DNA of 64,000 bases from Gillisia sp. UBA3175 (GTDB taxonomy: Bacteria > Bacteroidota > Bacteroidia > Flavobacteriales > Flavobacteriaceae): contig DEXV01000006.1 in NCBI GenBank assembly GCA_002364325.1, positions 417,468 to 481,467 of the forward strand, given 5' to 3'. The notes below the pieces were generated by a model. That model had not been told where the DNA came from and made no database searches. It saw only the letters and a list, made by a program, of their open reading frames with translations. The translations under genes were made by a program, and so were the position numbers. Shown here piece by piece: positions 1-9,198 of this stretch. Position 1 is the stretch's first letter, and each line of letters opens with the position of its first letter.

Positions 1-70
1 GGCAATCCTAACCAACCACAACCTAATATTGAAATATTCATGTTTTGTTATTTATTTTTCATTCACACTT

Positions 71-2398
71 TTATTCCTCCAGCCTGATTGTCTTTTTCAC
101 GATCACAGCATCATTTAATACAAAAGGTTTTGGCATCTTTTTATTATCTCTTGGTTTTACCTTTAGCGCTTCGTTTTTTAGCAGGTCGTAACTAGACTCA
201 AACAGCACAATTTCTGGAGCCACTTTATTTTTGGTGGTAAAATTAATAATCAAGGAATCCCCATTTGCAGCATGATATGTTAAAAGTCGGTTACTCCATC
301 TACTTTTAAATACATTATAATTATTGTCTTTGGCTAAATACCAATCTGCAGTTAAACCGTTCACCTCAAACTCTTCAAAATTATATTCTTTATCTAAATA
401 AAGTTCCATCCGGTTGATCTTTCTATTAGGAGCTATTTTAAAAGAATAGCTTTTCAAAACATCAGAAGAATCCTTTCTTTTTATTTGAGTGTAGGAAATT
501 GCGGGAACAGGTGTTTTAACCAACGGAGCATTGGATGTATGGTGAAATCCTGAGCCATATTTACTTTCAAAATTCACTGAGATAGGAACATTACTTTTCG
601 CATCTTCCTTAAAATAGTTTCGGTTCCAATCATCCAATTCCAGATCGTAAGAATTCCAACTAGCTTTATTAGAATCTGCATCAAAAAGATAAACCAAGCT
701 ATCTGGTCTTGGCCTTTCTTCAGAATAATCGGATTTAAAATGTGCTATTAAAAAGAAGATCAAGAACGTAATAAACAGTAAAAATGCTAATGGTCTTTTT
801 CCTTTGAACGCGCCAAACACAGGTAAGAAAAGAGAAAAAAGCAACACGGTTAAAATCCCGGCTACAAACAATATTTTTAGTCCCAGTGCAACCGGGAAAC
901 TTGTAATAAAGGGAAGCAAGATTACCAAAGATGGCAAACTTAAAAGCAGCATTAAAAATAAATTAGGAGATTTTTGCCTTATTAGCACCCAAAGTTGAAG
1001 AACTGCAAAATATGCCGGAATAATAAAATATGCGGCACCTTTTAAATGAATCGCGGCAACTGCGCATATAAGTAACCAAAAGAAGAGCGGAAATACAAGT
1101 ATACTTGCCCCATTGTCCCTTCTACTTAATTTTTTATAACTGAGAAGGCAAATAGATAAGCTTAAGAAAATAGAGCCATAGATGTAATAATAGCCGTTGT
1201 AGGTAAATCCATTTATCATTTCTCTATATTGCGGATAGAGGATCAAACAAAGTTTCCATAGAAAGAAGATAACTAGGCCAGACCCAATGAGTGCAACCAA
1301 AAAAGGTACCGCACCAGTTAAAACGCTACCAATGGAAAATCTCTTTTTAGTAATTCCATAGACCACGACAGCTAAGAATAACATAAAGGCTAAAATTAGC
1401 ATTGGAAAGATCCAAGAAAATGGATAGCTCACTATTTCTCCCGTTGGGATATTAAAATAGATAAGATCTTCTTCCGATTCAAAACTGGAAAGATCTGCTT
1501 CTTTAAAATAATGAAGCAAGGGCATAAGATAACTGCCCTGCTGTGCAAGCGTCTCTTTATCTAAATTAGCAGGAATATCATTGGCAGTGTGATAATCGAA
1601 ATGATCGTCTATGAATGCGAAATTAAAGCCATTTATGCCGCCTTGTTCTCTTAACACAGTTAGATCGGTATCATTAGGCAACATTTTATAAATGCTATAG
1701 GCTAGAGAATTTGTTACCGGAAATCTAGGATTTGCATCGATAAAATCTTCAATCAGTTTTTTATTTCCTCCATTTGTCTCTAAAAGCATAAACGAATTCC
1801 CTCCGCTTCCTCGAGCTTCAAAATTAAGCGCTACGCCAACATTTTTAGCCCAAGGATGGTCATTTACAAAGATCTCGGCACCATTTAATCCCAGTTCTTC
1901 TGCATCTGTAAAAAGAATAATAATATCATTCTTAGGTTGGATGCCTTCTGCCAAGATCACCCGAATTCCTTCTAAAACAGTGGCAACACCACTTCCTGCA
2001 TCACTAGCGCCCAAGGAAGAATGCCCGGCAGAATCGTAATGAGACATCAGTAAAAGCGATTTCTCGTTTTCTAATCCTGGAATACGTGCTAAGATGTTTT
2101 GAGGCTTGGTGAGTATCCCGTTTTTAGTCAAACTAAAACCTTCTTGCGTTTGTACTTCTAAGCCTTGATCTTGAAGTGTTTTAACTATATAATTCCTAAC
2201 CAGGCTATGTCCCAAACTCCCCACATAATGTGGTTGTTTAGAAATTTCTTCAACATGTTGAAACGCCCTCTCTGTAGACCATTGAGTTGTAGAAACCTCA
2301 GCTTCAGTGCTATCTCTAGGCATAGTAGAATAATACAAAAACCAAATAATTAACGATAAAATTAAAGGGATTAAAAGCGAGGTTAATTTTTTCAGCAT
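71..2398 (-). CDS. Membrane-embedded M28 family zinc aminopeptidase
   Basis: Predicted M28 metallopeptidase that removes N-terminal residues outside the cytoplasm. The reading frame is open from 2473, but the ATG at 2398 (protein starts MLKKLTSLL, 775 aa) is preferred because it places a normal signal anchor at the N-terminus. In that numbering the two-zinc site is visible: His120 (SHYDSAG), Asp133 (SDAGSG), Glu167-Glu168 (TDAEELG), Glu194 and His270 (DYHTAND). After the peptidase domain come roughly eight hydrophobic segments (about residues 325-575) and a C-terminal soluble region. This layout resembles the vacuolar/ER membrane M28 proteases rather than the secreted short ones. The neighbouring CBS gene is divergent. 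The family call is firm; the substrate is unknown. Confidence 0.88.
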   Translation of the reverse strand: MLKKLTSLLIPLILSLIIWFLYYSTMPRDSTEAEVSTTQWSTERAFQHVEEISKQPHYVGSLGHSLVRNYIVKTLQDQGLEVQTQEGFSLTKNGILTKPQNILARIPGLENEKSLLLMSHYDSAGHSSLGASDAGSGVATVLEGIRVILAEGIQPKNDIIILFTDAEELGLNGAEIFVNDHPWAKNVGVALNFEARGSGGNSFMLLETNGGNKKLIEDFIDANPRFPVTNSLAYSIYKMLPNDTDLTVLREQGGINGFNFAFIDDHFDYHTANDIPANLDKETLAQQGSYLMPLLHYFKEADLSSFESEEDLIYFNIPTGEIVSYPFSWIFPMLILAFMLFLAVVVYGITKKRFSIGSVLTGAVPFLVALIGSGLVIFFLWKLCLILYPQYREMINGFTYNGYYYIYGSIFLSLSICLLSYKKLSRRDNGASILVFPLFFWLLICAVAAIHLKGAAYFIIPAYFAVLQLWVLIRQKSPNLFLMLLLSLPSLVILLPFITSFPVALGLKILFVAGILTVLLFSLFLPVFGAFKGKRPLAFLLFITFLIFFLIAHFKSDYSEERPRPDSLVYLFDADSNKASWNSYDLELDDWNRNYFKEDAKSNVPISVNFESKYGSGFHHTSNAPLVKTPVPAISYTQIKRKDSSDVLKSYSFKIAPNRKINRMELYLDKEYNFEEFEVNGLTADWYLAKDNNYNVFKSRWSNRLLTYHAANGDSLIINFTTKNKVAPEIVLFESSYDLLKNEALKVKPRDNKKMPKPFVLNDAVIVKKTIRLEE

Positions 2399-2526
2399 TT
2401 GAGAAAAAGAGATTAGTTCAATAAATATAAATAAGAAAGCCTTAATAAAATAAAAATAAAGCAGCGGTTTCATTTTGCATTAAAAAGACTTAACTTTAAA
2501 ATATTAGTAATCAAAACATTAGAGTT

Positions 2527-2994
2527 ATGGGTATTAAAAGTTTTCAAGGAAGACGGGTAGAACCCGAAAAGATTCAAAGCGCACCAATATTGGTTGAAGA
2601 TTATATGACTCATTCACTCATAACCTTCAGAAAGGAACAGCCAATAATTGAGGTGATCCAAGCTTTTATTCGGTTTAAGATCTCAGGAGCCCCGGTTGTA
2701 AATGAACGAAATGAACTTGTAGGGGTTATCTCTGATGGAGATTGTATGAAACAGATCTCAGAAAGCAGGTATTACAATATGCCATTAGGAGATAAATCTG
2801 TAGGAGATTTTATGCAAACCAATGTTACAACAATAGATAAACACGTAAACATTTTCGATTGTGCTTCCCTTTTCTACAAACATGATTGCAGACGATTTCC
2901 AATTGTGGAGAAAGGTAAACTAATAGGACAAATTAGCAGAAAAGATATTTTATGCGCGGCCATTAAAATAAGAGGACAAAATTGGCATTGCTAA
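2527..2994 (+). CDS. CBS-domain pair protein
   Basis: A 155-residue cytosolic protein made of two CBS motifs (about residues 20-75 and 88-148) with no other domain. The typical core GAPVVNERNELVGVISDGD is visible in the first and RRFPIVEKGKLIGQISRKD in the second. Such stand-alone CBS pairs bind adenosine nucleotides and act as sensors; what this one regulates cannot be told. It is transcribed away from the M28 peptidase. Its stop codon overlaps the last codon of the convergent zinc-ribbon gene by 4 nt, so there is no room for a terminator between them. Confidence 0.85.
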   Translation: MGIKSFQGRRVEPEKIQSAPILVEDYMTHSLITFRKEQPIIEVIQAFIRFKISGAPVVNERNELVGVISDGDCMKQISESRYYNMPLGDKSVGDFMQTNVTTIDKHVNIFDCASLFYKHDCRRFPIVEKGKLIGQISRKDILCAAIKIRGQNWHC

Positions 2995-3338
2995 GAACGC
3001 TTCACCAAGGCATAATAATCTCCTTCCAGCGGCAAGTATCCTTGATCATAAACAAAGAAATAAATAGTGCCAGATTTTGTAGTATAGATACTCGTGAAAT
3101 ATTCGAAGCTAAATCCTTTTGATAATAATTTAGCTTTGCTGGTTCTTGTTTTATCTGTAGGATTTAACTCTTCCAGAATCCTGAAATTCTTGCGAAGTTG
3201 ATTATTCACATTACGAACAAGATTAGTCTTATCCTTATTTATATTATTATTGTGAGCATTTCTGCAATAGTCACTACAGAATTTTTTATCTGTTCTTCCA
3301 ACTATTTTTTCCCCGCATTCCGGACAATTCTTTTGCAT
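2991..3338 (-). CDS. Small zinc-ribbon protein (DUF2116-like)
   Basis: A 115-residue basic protein. Cys5, Cys8, Cys21 and Cys25 form a CxxC...CxxxC zinc ribbon in the first 25 residues, as in DUF2116-type proteins. The remainder has a polar, Lys/Asn-rich linker and a short beta-rich tail (about residues 80-115). The function is unknown; nucleic-acid contact is possible from the charge but not shown. It converges on the CBS gene with a 4-nt overlap of the two stop regions. The start at ATG 3338 is the only one that retains the cysteine cluster. Confidence 0.75.
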   Translation of the reverse strand: MQKNCPECGEKIVGRTDKKFCSDYCRNAHNNNINKDKTNLVRNVNNQLRKNFRILEELNPTDKTRTSKAKLLSKGFSFEYFTSIYTTKSGTIYFFVYDQGYLPLEGDYYALVKRS

Positions 3339-3530
3339 GTTTTAAATATATGAAAAAGACTTAGAAGCTGAAACAACCTATAACATGAAAAGTGGTTAAA
3401 TTGTAGTATTATAATTTTATGAAAAATATTTAACATTACCGCTCATGATTTTACTACTCTGATAATCAATTGCTTTCAAAATTTTTCGTAATTTAGAGTA
3501 TAGCTTTTATAGCTCTTCAACATACTTCCC

Positions 3531-3555
3531 TCCTCCCCCTCAAGAGGATTTTTTT
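3531..3555 (+). terminator. Orphan terminator-like hairpin
   Basis: A TCCTC/GAGGA stem (3531-3535 with 3544-3548) is followed by seven T residues at 3549-3555. No plus-strand gene ends here, because the CBS gene stops at 2994. It could be an attenuator in the leader of the gene at 3599, the end of a small RNA, or chance. Confidence 0.3.
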
Positions 3556-3598
3556 ATGCTTTTTTCTTAAAAAGATACAACTTCAAAATTTAGAAATT

Positions 3599-4297
3599 AT
3601 GGGAAAGAATAAACGTGTAATATCGATCTTGGTTGTGTTGTTTTCTATCGTTTTAATTGCCTGGAATTATCCAATTAAAAAAGATGATTCCAAACTCCTT
3701 TTAAATAAAAAGAATTACATACAAACGAAAGCCAAATCATTGATCTATCATAAAGTGAAAGATTATGATAAATGGAAAGAAGCTTTCGATGAGTTTCTAC
3801 CAATACGAGAAGCAAATGGAGAATTGAGTTATGAAGTAGGTATTTTGGAAGACGATCCCAACACAGTGTATGTTTTAAATACTTGGAAATCTAAAGATGA
3901 TTATAATAAATTCAAGGAAACGGCAGCTTTAAAGGATAAAATGAATGAAGCCGGAGTTAGCGAAGCTCCAACCTTCCTCTATTTAAATCAGTTAGAAGGA
4001 AGTGAATTTGAAGACAAAAAGATCACTGCGATCATCTATCACGAAGTAGAAGATTATGATAAATGGAAAAGAGCTTTTGATAATTTTGAAAGAACTAGAA
4101 AAGAGTTTAATGAAGTAAGTTATGAGGTAGGCACCATTAATGGAGATTCTAAATGGATCTATGTATTGAATCAATGGGATAACTACCAAGACTACAAAAC
4201 CTTTATAGAAGATGCTAAATTAAAAGAGGTAATGACTAAGGCGGGAGTTATTGGAAAACCTGTTTTTCTAGTCTTTAACCCAAAAGAAAAAGGATGA
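3599..4297 (+). CDS. Secreted protein with tandem duplicated ABM-like domains
   Basis: A 232-residue protein with an N-terminal hydrophobic anchor (about residues 7-23) followed by two copies of one ~85-residue domain (about 47-132 and 142-228). Both copies share IYH-V-DYDKWK-AF, a central SYEVG and YVLN-W. They look like the dimeric alpha/beta-barrel fold of antibiotic-biosynthesis-monooxygenase (ABM) proteins. Members normally dimerise, so a tandem duplication could make the barrel within one chain. No catalytic assignment is possible. The gene stands alone, with about 260 bp of AT-rich DNA upstream. Confidence 0.6.
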   Translation: MGKNKRVISILVVLFSIVLIAWNYPIKKDDSKLLLNKKNYIQTKAKSLIYHKVKDYDKWKEAFDEFLPIREANGELSYEVGILEDDPNTVYVLNTWKSKDDYNKFKETAALKDKMNEAGVSEAPTFLYLNQLEGSEFEDKKITAIIYHEVEDYDKWKRAFDNFERTRKEFNEVSYEVGTINGDSKWIYVLNQWDNYQDYKTFIEDAKLKEVMTKAGVIGKPVFLVFNPKEKG

Positions 4298-4473
4298 ATA
4301 ATTAGTTTGTGGTTGTCTAAAACAACTATTTCTAATAAATGAAAGATAAGATAGAGGTTAGTTTATAATTATAGGAGGTATTGATTTCTAAGTGTATAAC
4401 CTTCCTTGATCTCTAAATTTATCTTCAAAATAATTGAAATATTATGTTTTAGACAGCTTTTTTTATCTATCCC

Positions 4474-5355
4474 CTAATCCTTTGCACTCAAGCTATCAAA
4501 GTAAGTCCCACGGATCTTAGGCCCATTAATAAATGACTTTTCTGCAGCTGAATCTGTAATATATTCATTTGTGAGACTTTCATCTGCAACAATATCTTCT
4601 CTACTTTTTCCCAGAGCGATTGAAGCTTTAACGTTGGTCTGAATACCTGCTAACATTTTTAAATACTTCTCATAATCTGCATAACTTGCAATAGGTCCAT
4701 GTCCGGGAATGATCTTTGTTTCGGCGTTTATAAGCATTAAGCCCGTTTTTGCAGCTTGTATATCTCCAGCTACACTTCCACCACTTTTAAGATCTATATA
4801 TGGAAACATCCCATTAAAAAAGGTGTCACCTGTATGCAAAACATTGCTTTTTGGAAAATAGATAAGGGCATCCCCATCGGTATGGGCATTGCGCACATGC
4901 ACCACTAAAATATCGTCTCCGTTTAAATGTAAATTCATTTTATTATCGAAGGTGATGATTGGCAATCCAGATTGGTCCGTATTTTTTTCGTCTTCTTTTA
5001 AACGCTTTCTAACATTATCGTGGGCTACTATTAATGCGCCCTCTTTTTCAAAATTTGTATTTCCACCCGTATGATCACCATGATAATGAGTGTTTACTAA
5101 AAACTTGACTTGCTTATCACTAATAGTTTTAACCGCTGCTAGGATCTTTGGAGTTAGTGGAGCAAACTGATCGTCTATCATAAAAACTCCGTTTTCCCCT
5201 ACAGAAATTCCTATGTTTCCACCTGCTCCTTTAAGCATGTAAATATTTTCATTTACTGGAATTACTTCAATTTTCACGTCGTCCATATCCTGAAAAGCAA
5301 AAATAGAAGTCGAGATCATTAAGCTGAAGGCAATTAGAAATGTTAACTTTTTCAT
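4474..5355 (-). CDS. Secreted metallo-beta-lactamase-fold hydrolase
   Basis: A 293-residue MBL-fold protein with an N-terminal signal peptide (about residues 1-20, ending IFAFQ). All metal ligands are present: His90, His92, Asp94 and His95 (HYHGDHTGG), His158, Asp177 (HTGDTFF) and His219 (PGHGP). The periplasmic location and architecture resemble the cyclase/SoxH-like group more than true class B beta-lactamases. The substrate is unknown, and antibiotic hydrolysis should not be assumed. It is monocistronic, 155 bp downstream of the convergently oriented DPP IV gene's stop on the same strand. Confidence 0.82.
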   Translation of the reverse strand: MKKLTFLIAFSLMISTSIFAFQDMDDVKIEVIPVNENIYMLKGAGGNIGISVGENGVFMIDDQFAPLTPKILAAVKTISDKQVKFLVNTHYHGDHTGGNTNFEKEGALIVAHDNVRKRLKEDEKNTDQSGLPIITFDNKMNLHLNGDDILVVHVRNAHTDGDALIYFPKSNVLHTGDTFFNGMFPYIDLKSGGSVAGDIQAAKTGLMLINAETKIIPGHGPIASYADYEKYLKMLAGIQTNVKASIALGKSREDIVADESLTNEYITDSAAEKSFINGPKIRGTYFDSLSAKD

Positions 5356-5510
5356 AGTGTTTTCTTTAATTTATTTATAGACACGCCCGACGTTATCGAG
5401 GTGTTTTTGTTAAGTGCTTTTTGAATGCTATTAAATTGTTTTCTGGATCTACCGAAATAATGCGATCTTCCAAGTATGCAAAATTCCCCTTCAACTAAAA
5501 AGTTTAAAGT

Positions 5511-7691
5511 TTATCTAGCTAGTGCAAAATCATATTCCTTTGGTGGAGTTGCTCCCATTAAATGGGTCACAAAATAATCCCATCTTTTACGCATCATATA
5601 ATTACTGTCCTTTCCATAACCATGTCTTGCATTAGGAAAGATCACCAGATCAAAATCCTTATTTGCTTTCACCAAGGCATCAACCACCAAATAAGTATTG
5701 TAAGGAGGCACGTTATCGTCTAAACCACCATGAGCAAGCATTAACTTCCCTTGAAGATTTTCTGCTAATACGGCATTCGCTTGGTCGTCATAATTAGATT
5801 TTCCTTCCTCATCTACCTTCATTAATCCTATATATCTTTCTCCCCAATCATCTTCATAATTGCGGCTATCATGATTTCCAGATTCAGAAATACCAACTTT
5901 ATAAAATTCAGGATAGTTAAACATTGCAGAAGCAGTCGCAAAACCACCACCGGAGTGTCCCCAAACACCAACTCTATCAAGGTCTAAATACCCATATTTA
6001 TTAGCCAATTGCTTGATCCCAGCAATCTGATCCTTCAAAGTATTATCTGCCATATTTCCATAACAAGCATCGTGGAAAGATTTAGATCTGTCAGGATTAC
6101 AAGTTCCATCTATCACCACTACAATAAAACCAAGTTCTGCCAAGGCTTGATGATCTCCTCTAGCTGGTGCAAAAGATCTGCTACCTACTCCACCACCTTG
6201 AGGTCCTGGATAAATGTAATTCACCACAGGATATTTTTTAGTTTTATCTAGATCTGTTGGAACAAACATAAGTCCGTACAAGTCCCATTTCCCATCAGCC
6301 GATTTCACCTTTATTGGTGTTGGAGGTTTCCAACCAATTGCTTCCAACTTTGATAGATCCGATTTTTCTAGTTCGGAAATCAATTTCCCGTTAAGATCTC
6401 TTAATACTGAAACTGGAGCAACATTAGGTTGGGAATAAGTATCTACAAAATAATTACTATCCGGAGCAATTGAAACACGATGATTTCCATCCTCCGGAGT
6501 TAATAATTTCAGGTTCTTTCCGCTGAAGTCTATACTATAAAAATGTGAGAAATATGGGTCTCTTCCTTTATCTTTACCATTAGCAAGAAAGTATAATTTC
6601 CTATTCTTCTCATCCGTTTTTAAAAGCTGAGTCACCACAAATTCTCCTTTGGTGATCTGATTCTTCAGTTTACCTGTTTCAAGATCATAGAGGTATAAAT
6701 GTCCCCAATCGTCCTTTTCAGAATACCAGATCACTTCGTTAGATTTTGGTAAATAACGCCAGTTAATGGCACCTTGACCAGATTCATATTGTGTTGCTAC
6801 TTCTTCAGTAAAAATGGTTTTTACTTCTCCAGTACTGGCATCGGCTATTTTTAAAGCGGCTATTTTATGATCTCGAGAAGTAGATACAAATACCAGTTTA
6901 GATCCATCGTTGTTCCATTGGTTATCATCGAAACCGCCATCACAAGAAATATCATCACATAAAGTCCCTCTTCTAGGATCTGAAGGCATTTGCAACCTAA
7001 TAACTTTAGGAGTCTCTACTTCTATAATAACTCTTTCGATTTTAATAATGTCTTCATCCTGTGGTAAAGGGTATTTCCAACTTTGCAATTTAGGTGCGCC
7101 AATATTTGTAGATACCAAATACATATCACTCACATGACGCTGATCTTGCTGATAAGTAGCTATCTTTTTAGAATCTGGCGACCAAATTAAAATTGGTTTA
7201 TCACTTTTTCTCCATCCGGCATTATCTGTAGCGTATCCATAATTCTCGATACCGTCTTTTGTTAGTTGAATTTCTTTATCGGAATCCAAGTCCCGCATCC
7301 ATAAATTCCAGTCTTTTAAAAAAGCAGCTTTTTTACCATCTGGTGAAATCACAGCATCTCGAATTGCATTTTTAACTTCATTTTCTCCATTTTCTTTAGA
7401 GGCAGGGACTAAAGAGTCTAAGATACTTGCAGTTCTTCTCTTACCAGTTTTAGCATCTATAAGAACATAATTAGTTTTTGAATTTTTCGAAGTACTATAC
7501 CAAAATTTACCGTTTTCTAGCCATGTAGGCTTCATATTTGCGAGATCTACCAGCGGATATACATTTGAAGGCAAAAATTTGGTTGCGTGAGCATAATCTT
7601 CTGCCGTTACCTTCTTTTCAGTTTGCTGGGCAAACCCATTAATACTAAACAAACAAATGATAAGTAAACAGAGGGAGTTTTTAATATTCAT
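5511..7691 (-). CDS. S9 family dipeptidyl peptidase IV
   Basis: A 726-residue exported serine peptidase that releases dipeptides from peptide N-termini, typically after proline. There is a signal peptide (about residues 1-21, ending FAQQ), a DPP IV-type beta-propeller (about 80-460) and a C-terminal alpha/beta-hydrolase domain. The catalytic triad is visible as Ser about 578 (GHSGGG), Asp about 654 (GGLDDNVPP) and His about 687 (ARHGYG). Length and motif spacing fit bacterial DPP IV. It follows no obvious operon partner; together with the M28 peptidase nearby it suggests active use of extracellular peptides. Confidence 0.93.
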   Translation of the reverse strand: MNIKNSLCLLIICLFSINGFAQQTEKKVTAEDYAHATKFLPSNVYPLVDLANMKPTWLENGKFWYSTSKNSKTNYVLIDAKTGKRRTASILDSLVPASKENGENEVKNAIRDAVISPDGKKAAFLKDWNLWMRDLDSDKEIQLTKDGIENYGYATDNAGWRKSDKPILIWSPDSKKIATYQQDQRHVSDMYLVSTNIGAPKLQSWKYPLPQDEDIIKIERVIIEVETPKVIRLQMPSDPRRGTLCDDISCDGGFDDNQWNNDGSKLVFVSTSRDHKIAALKIADASTGEVKTIFTEEVATQYESGQGAINWRYLPKSNEVIWYSEKDDWGHLYLYDLETGKLKNQITKGEFVVTQLLKTDEKNRKLYFLANGKDKGRDPYFSHFYSIDFSGKNLKLLTPEDGNHRVSIAPDSNYFVDTYSQPNVAPVSVLRDLNGKLISELEKSDLSKLEAIGWKPPTPIKVKSADGKWDLYGLMFVPTDLDKTKKYPVVNYIYPGPQGGGVGSRSFAPARGDHQALAELGFIVVVIDGTCNPDRSKSFHDACYGNMADNTLKDQIAGIKQLANKYGYLDLDRVGVWGHSGGGFATASAMFNYPEFYKVGISESGNHDSRNYEDDWGERYIGLMKVDEEGKSNYDDQANAVLAENLQGKLMLAHGGLDDNVPPYNTYLVVDALVKANKDFDLVIFPNARHGYGKDSNYMMRKRWDYFVTHLMGATPPKEYDFALAR

Positions 7692-7733
7692 AGGGTAGGA
7701 GTTAAATCTATTTATTTTTTCTGAAATTATAAA

Positions 7734-8522
7734 TTATTTTATAAATATATCACCAATAAGATAAGTTCTAGCATTTCCGCTAATTAAAACACGTTCACCA
7801 AGATCCTCGCAGTTCAAAATCCCTTTTCTTTCTGAAAGTTGTAGTGCGCTAAGTGTTGTTTTCTGAAGTTGCTCACTCCAATACGGAATAAGTGTGCAAT
7901 GCGCCGAGCCTGTTACAGGATCTTCTAAAATGGAAGCTTGGGGTGTAAAGAATCTCGAAACAAAATCTGATGCTGAGCCTTTGGCTGTTACAATTACACC
8001 TCCTGTACCCAGATTGATCTTATCGAAATAAGTTCTATCTATTTTTAAATTTTTAATCTCCGCTTCATTTTTATAGACCAACATAAAATCCCGGTCTTTA
8101 TATACTTTTTGAGGCTGAATGCTTAACGCCTTTTTTATTTCTTTTGGTAATTCTGAAGGTATTGGTTTTCGTGATGGAAAATTTAGGGTATATCGTTCAG
8201 CATTTACTTGTACACTAAGCTTTCCCGATAATGTTTCAAAAATAATCTCCGAAGCAGTTTCTTTCAATAAACTTGCTATTACATGTGCGGAAGCTAAAGT
8301 AGCATGACCACAAAGATCCATTTCCACCTCTGGCGTAAACCATCTTAAATGATAATAATCTTTTTCTTTAATGAAAAAAGCTGTCTCTGCTACGGCATTT
8401 TCTTTAGCTATGTTTAAAAGCACCTCAGTTGGTAACCATTCTTCCAATGGTACCACACAGGCCGGATTTCCAGAAAAAATTCTATCTGTAAAAGCATCTA
8501 CCTGATATATTTTTAGCTTCAT
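7734..8522 (-). CDS. PhzF family isomerase-like protein
   Basis: A 262-residue PhzF-fold protein. The frame is open from 8633, but that would overlap the upstream pentapeptide gene by 100 nt; the ATG at 8522 (MKLKIYQVDAF) gives the canonical family N-terminus and leaves an 11-nt gap. The catalytic glutamate is Glu46 (AVAETAFF), and the second-half motif DPVTGSAH is present. In phenazine producers PhzF isomerises DHHA. Most homologues such as this one lie outside phenazine clusters and have unknown substrates, and no other phz genes are nearby. It is probably co-transcribed with the pentapeptide-repeat gene. Confidence 0.88.
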   Translation of the reverse strand: MKLKIYQVDAFTDRIFSGNPACVVPLEEWLPTEVLLNIAKENAVAETAFFIKEKDYYHLRWFTPEVEMDLCGHATLASAHVIASLLKETASEIIFETLSGKLSVQVNAERYTLNFPSRKPIPSELPKEIKKALSIQPQKVYKDRDFMLVYKNEAEIKNLKIDRTYFDKINLGTGGVIVTAKGSASDFVSRFFTPQASILEDPVTGSAHCTLIPYWSEQLQKTTLSALQLSERKGILNCEDLGERVLISGNARTYLIGDIFIK

Positions 8523-8533
8523 TTTAATTTTAA

Positions 8534-9109
8534 TCAGTTTTCTATAATAACTTGATATTTGTCTAAAAGTCCAGTCACTCCATTCAATGAAAATTTGGCG
8601 CCTTTTATCTTGTTGTTTTCTGGATCTATACAATAATTTGAGGCAGTCCTAAAATCGGTTTTTTCGAGGTTGGATCTTTCAAAGATCGCTTTCTGGAGAT
8701 CACAAGTTTCAAATTGAACTCCAGATAAATTTGCTTCGGTGAAATCTACATCTTTCAGTTTGGTATTAACAACTTTGAAATTATTCAACTTCATCTTGTA
8801 AAAAGAAGAGTGATCCAACTGGCAATTTGTAAAATCTAAAGCCAATCCGAAGCTATCACAAAGATCGAATCTAATTCCTAACATTTTGCAAGCTTCAAAT
8901 TTCGCTTCCTGAAATGAGACTTCAAAAAGATTTGCCGAACTTAAATTACAATTTATAAAGTCACATTCAATAAACTTGATCTTAGAGAGATCTGAATTTG
9001 AGAAATTACAACCAGTAAATGTGCATAATTCATATTCCCCTTTTAGAAGTTCAATTTTGGTATAATCTACTTTATTGAATTCTTGTTCTTCGAAGATTTG
9101 ATATTGCAT
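8534..9109 (-). CDS. Pentapeptide-repeat protein, Qnr/MfpA-like
   Basis: A 191-residue protein made of a right-handed quadrilateral beta-helix of pentapeptide repeats (A/C-D/N-L/F-X-X pattern; for example CNFSNSDLS, CNLSSANL, ANLSGVQFETCDL). A short break near residue 86 and a C-terminal segment ending LLDKYQVIIE resemble the layout of Qnr and other DNA-mimic pentapeptide proteins that bind gyrase. Whether it affects gyrase or quinolone susceptibility is inference only. It lies 11 nt upstream of the PhzF gene on the same strand. Confidence 0.75.
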   Translation of the reverse strand: MQYQIFEEQEFNKVDYTKIELLKGEYELCTFTGCNFSNSDLSKIKFIECDFINCNLSSANLFEVSFQEAKFEACKMLGIRFDLCDSFGLALDFTNCQLDHSSFYKMKLNNFKVVNTKLKDVDFTEANLSGVQFETCDLQKAIFERSNLEKTDFRTASNYCIDPENNKIKGAKFSLNGVTGLLDKYQVIIEN

Positions 9110-9198
9110 TGAGCCTAGTTTATTCTTTAAAGATTTTAGATTTACAAGTTAAAAAGAAAGTATTCCCTTTTCCACCTTTTCTAAGAAAAAAGGCACTT

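Noticed and set aside
4474..5355. Class B beta-lactamase
   Set aside because: Metal ligands are shared by the entire MBL fold; nothing specific to lactamases was seen.
7734..8522. Phenazine biosynthesis locus
   Set aside because: Only a PhzF-fold homologue is present; no other phz genes lie nearby.
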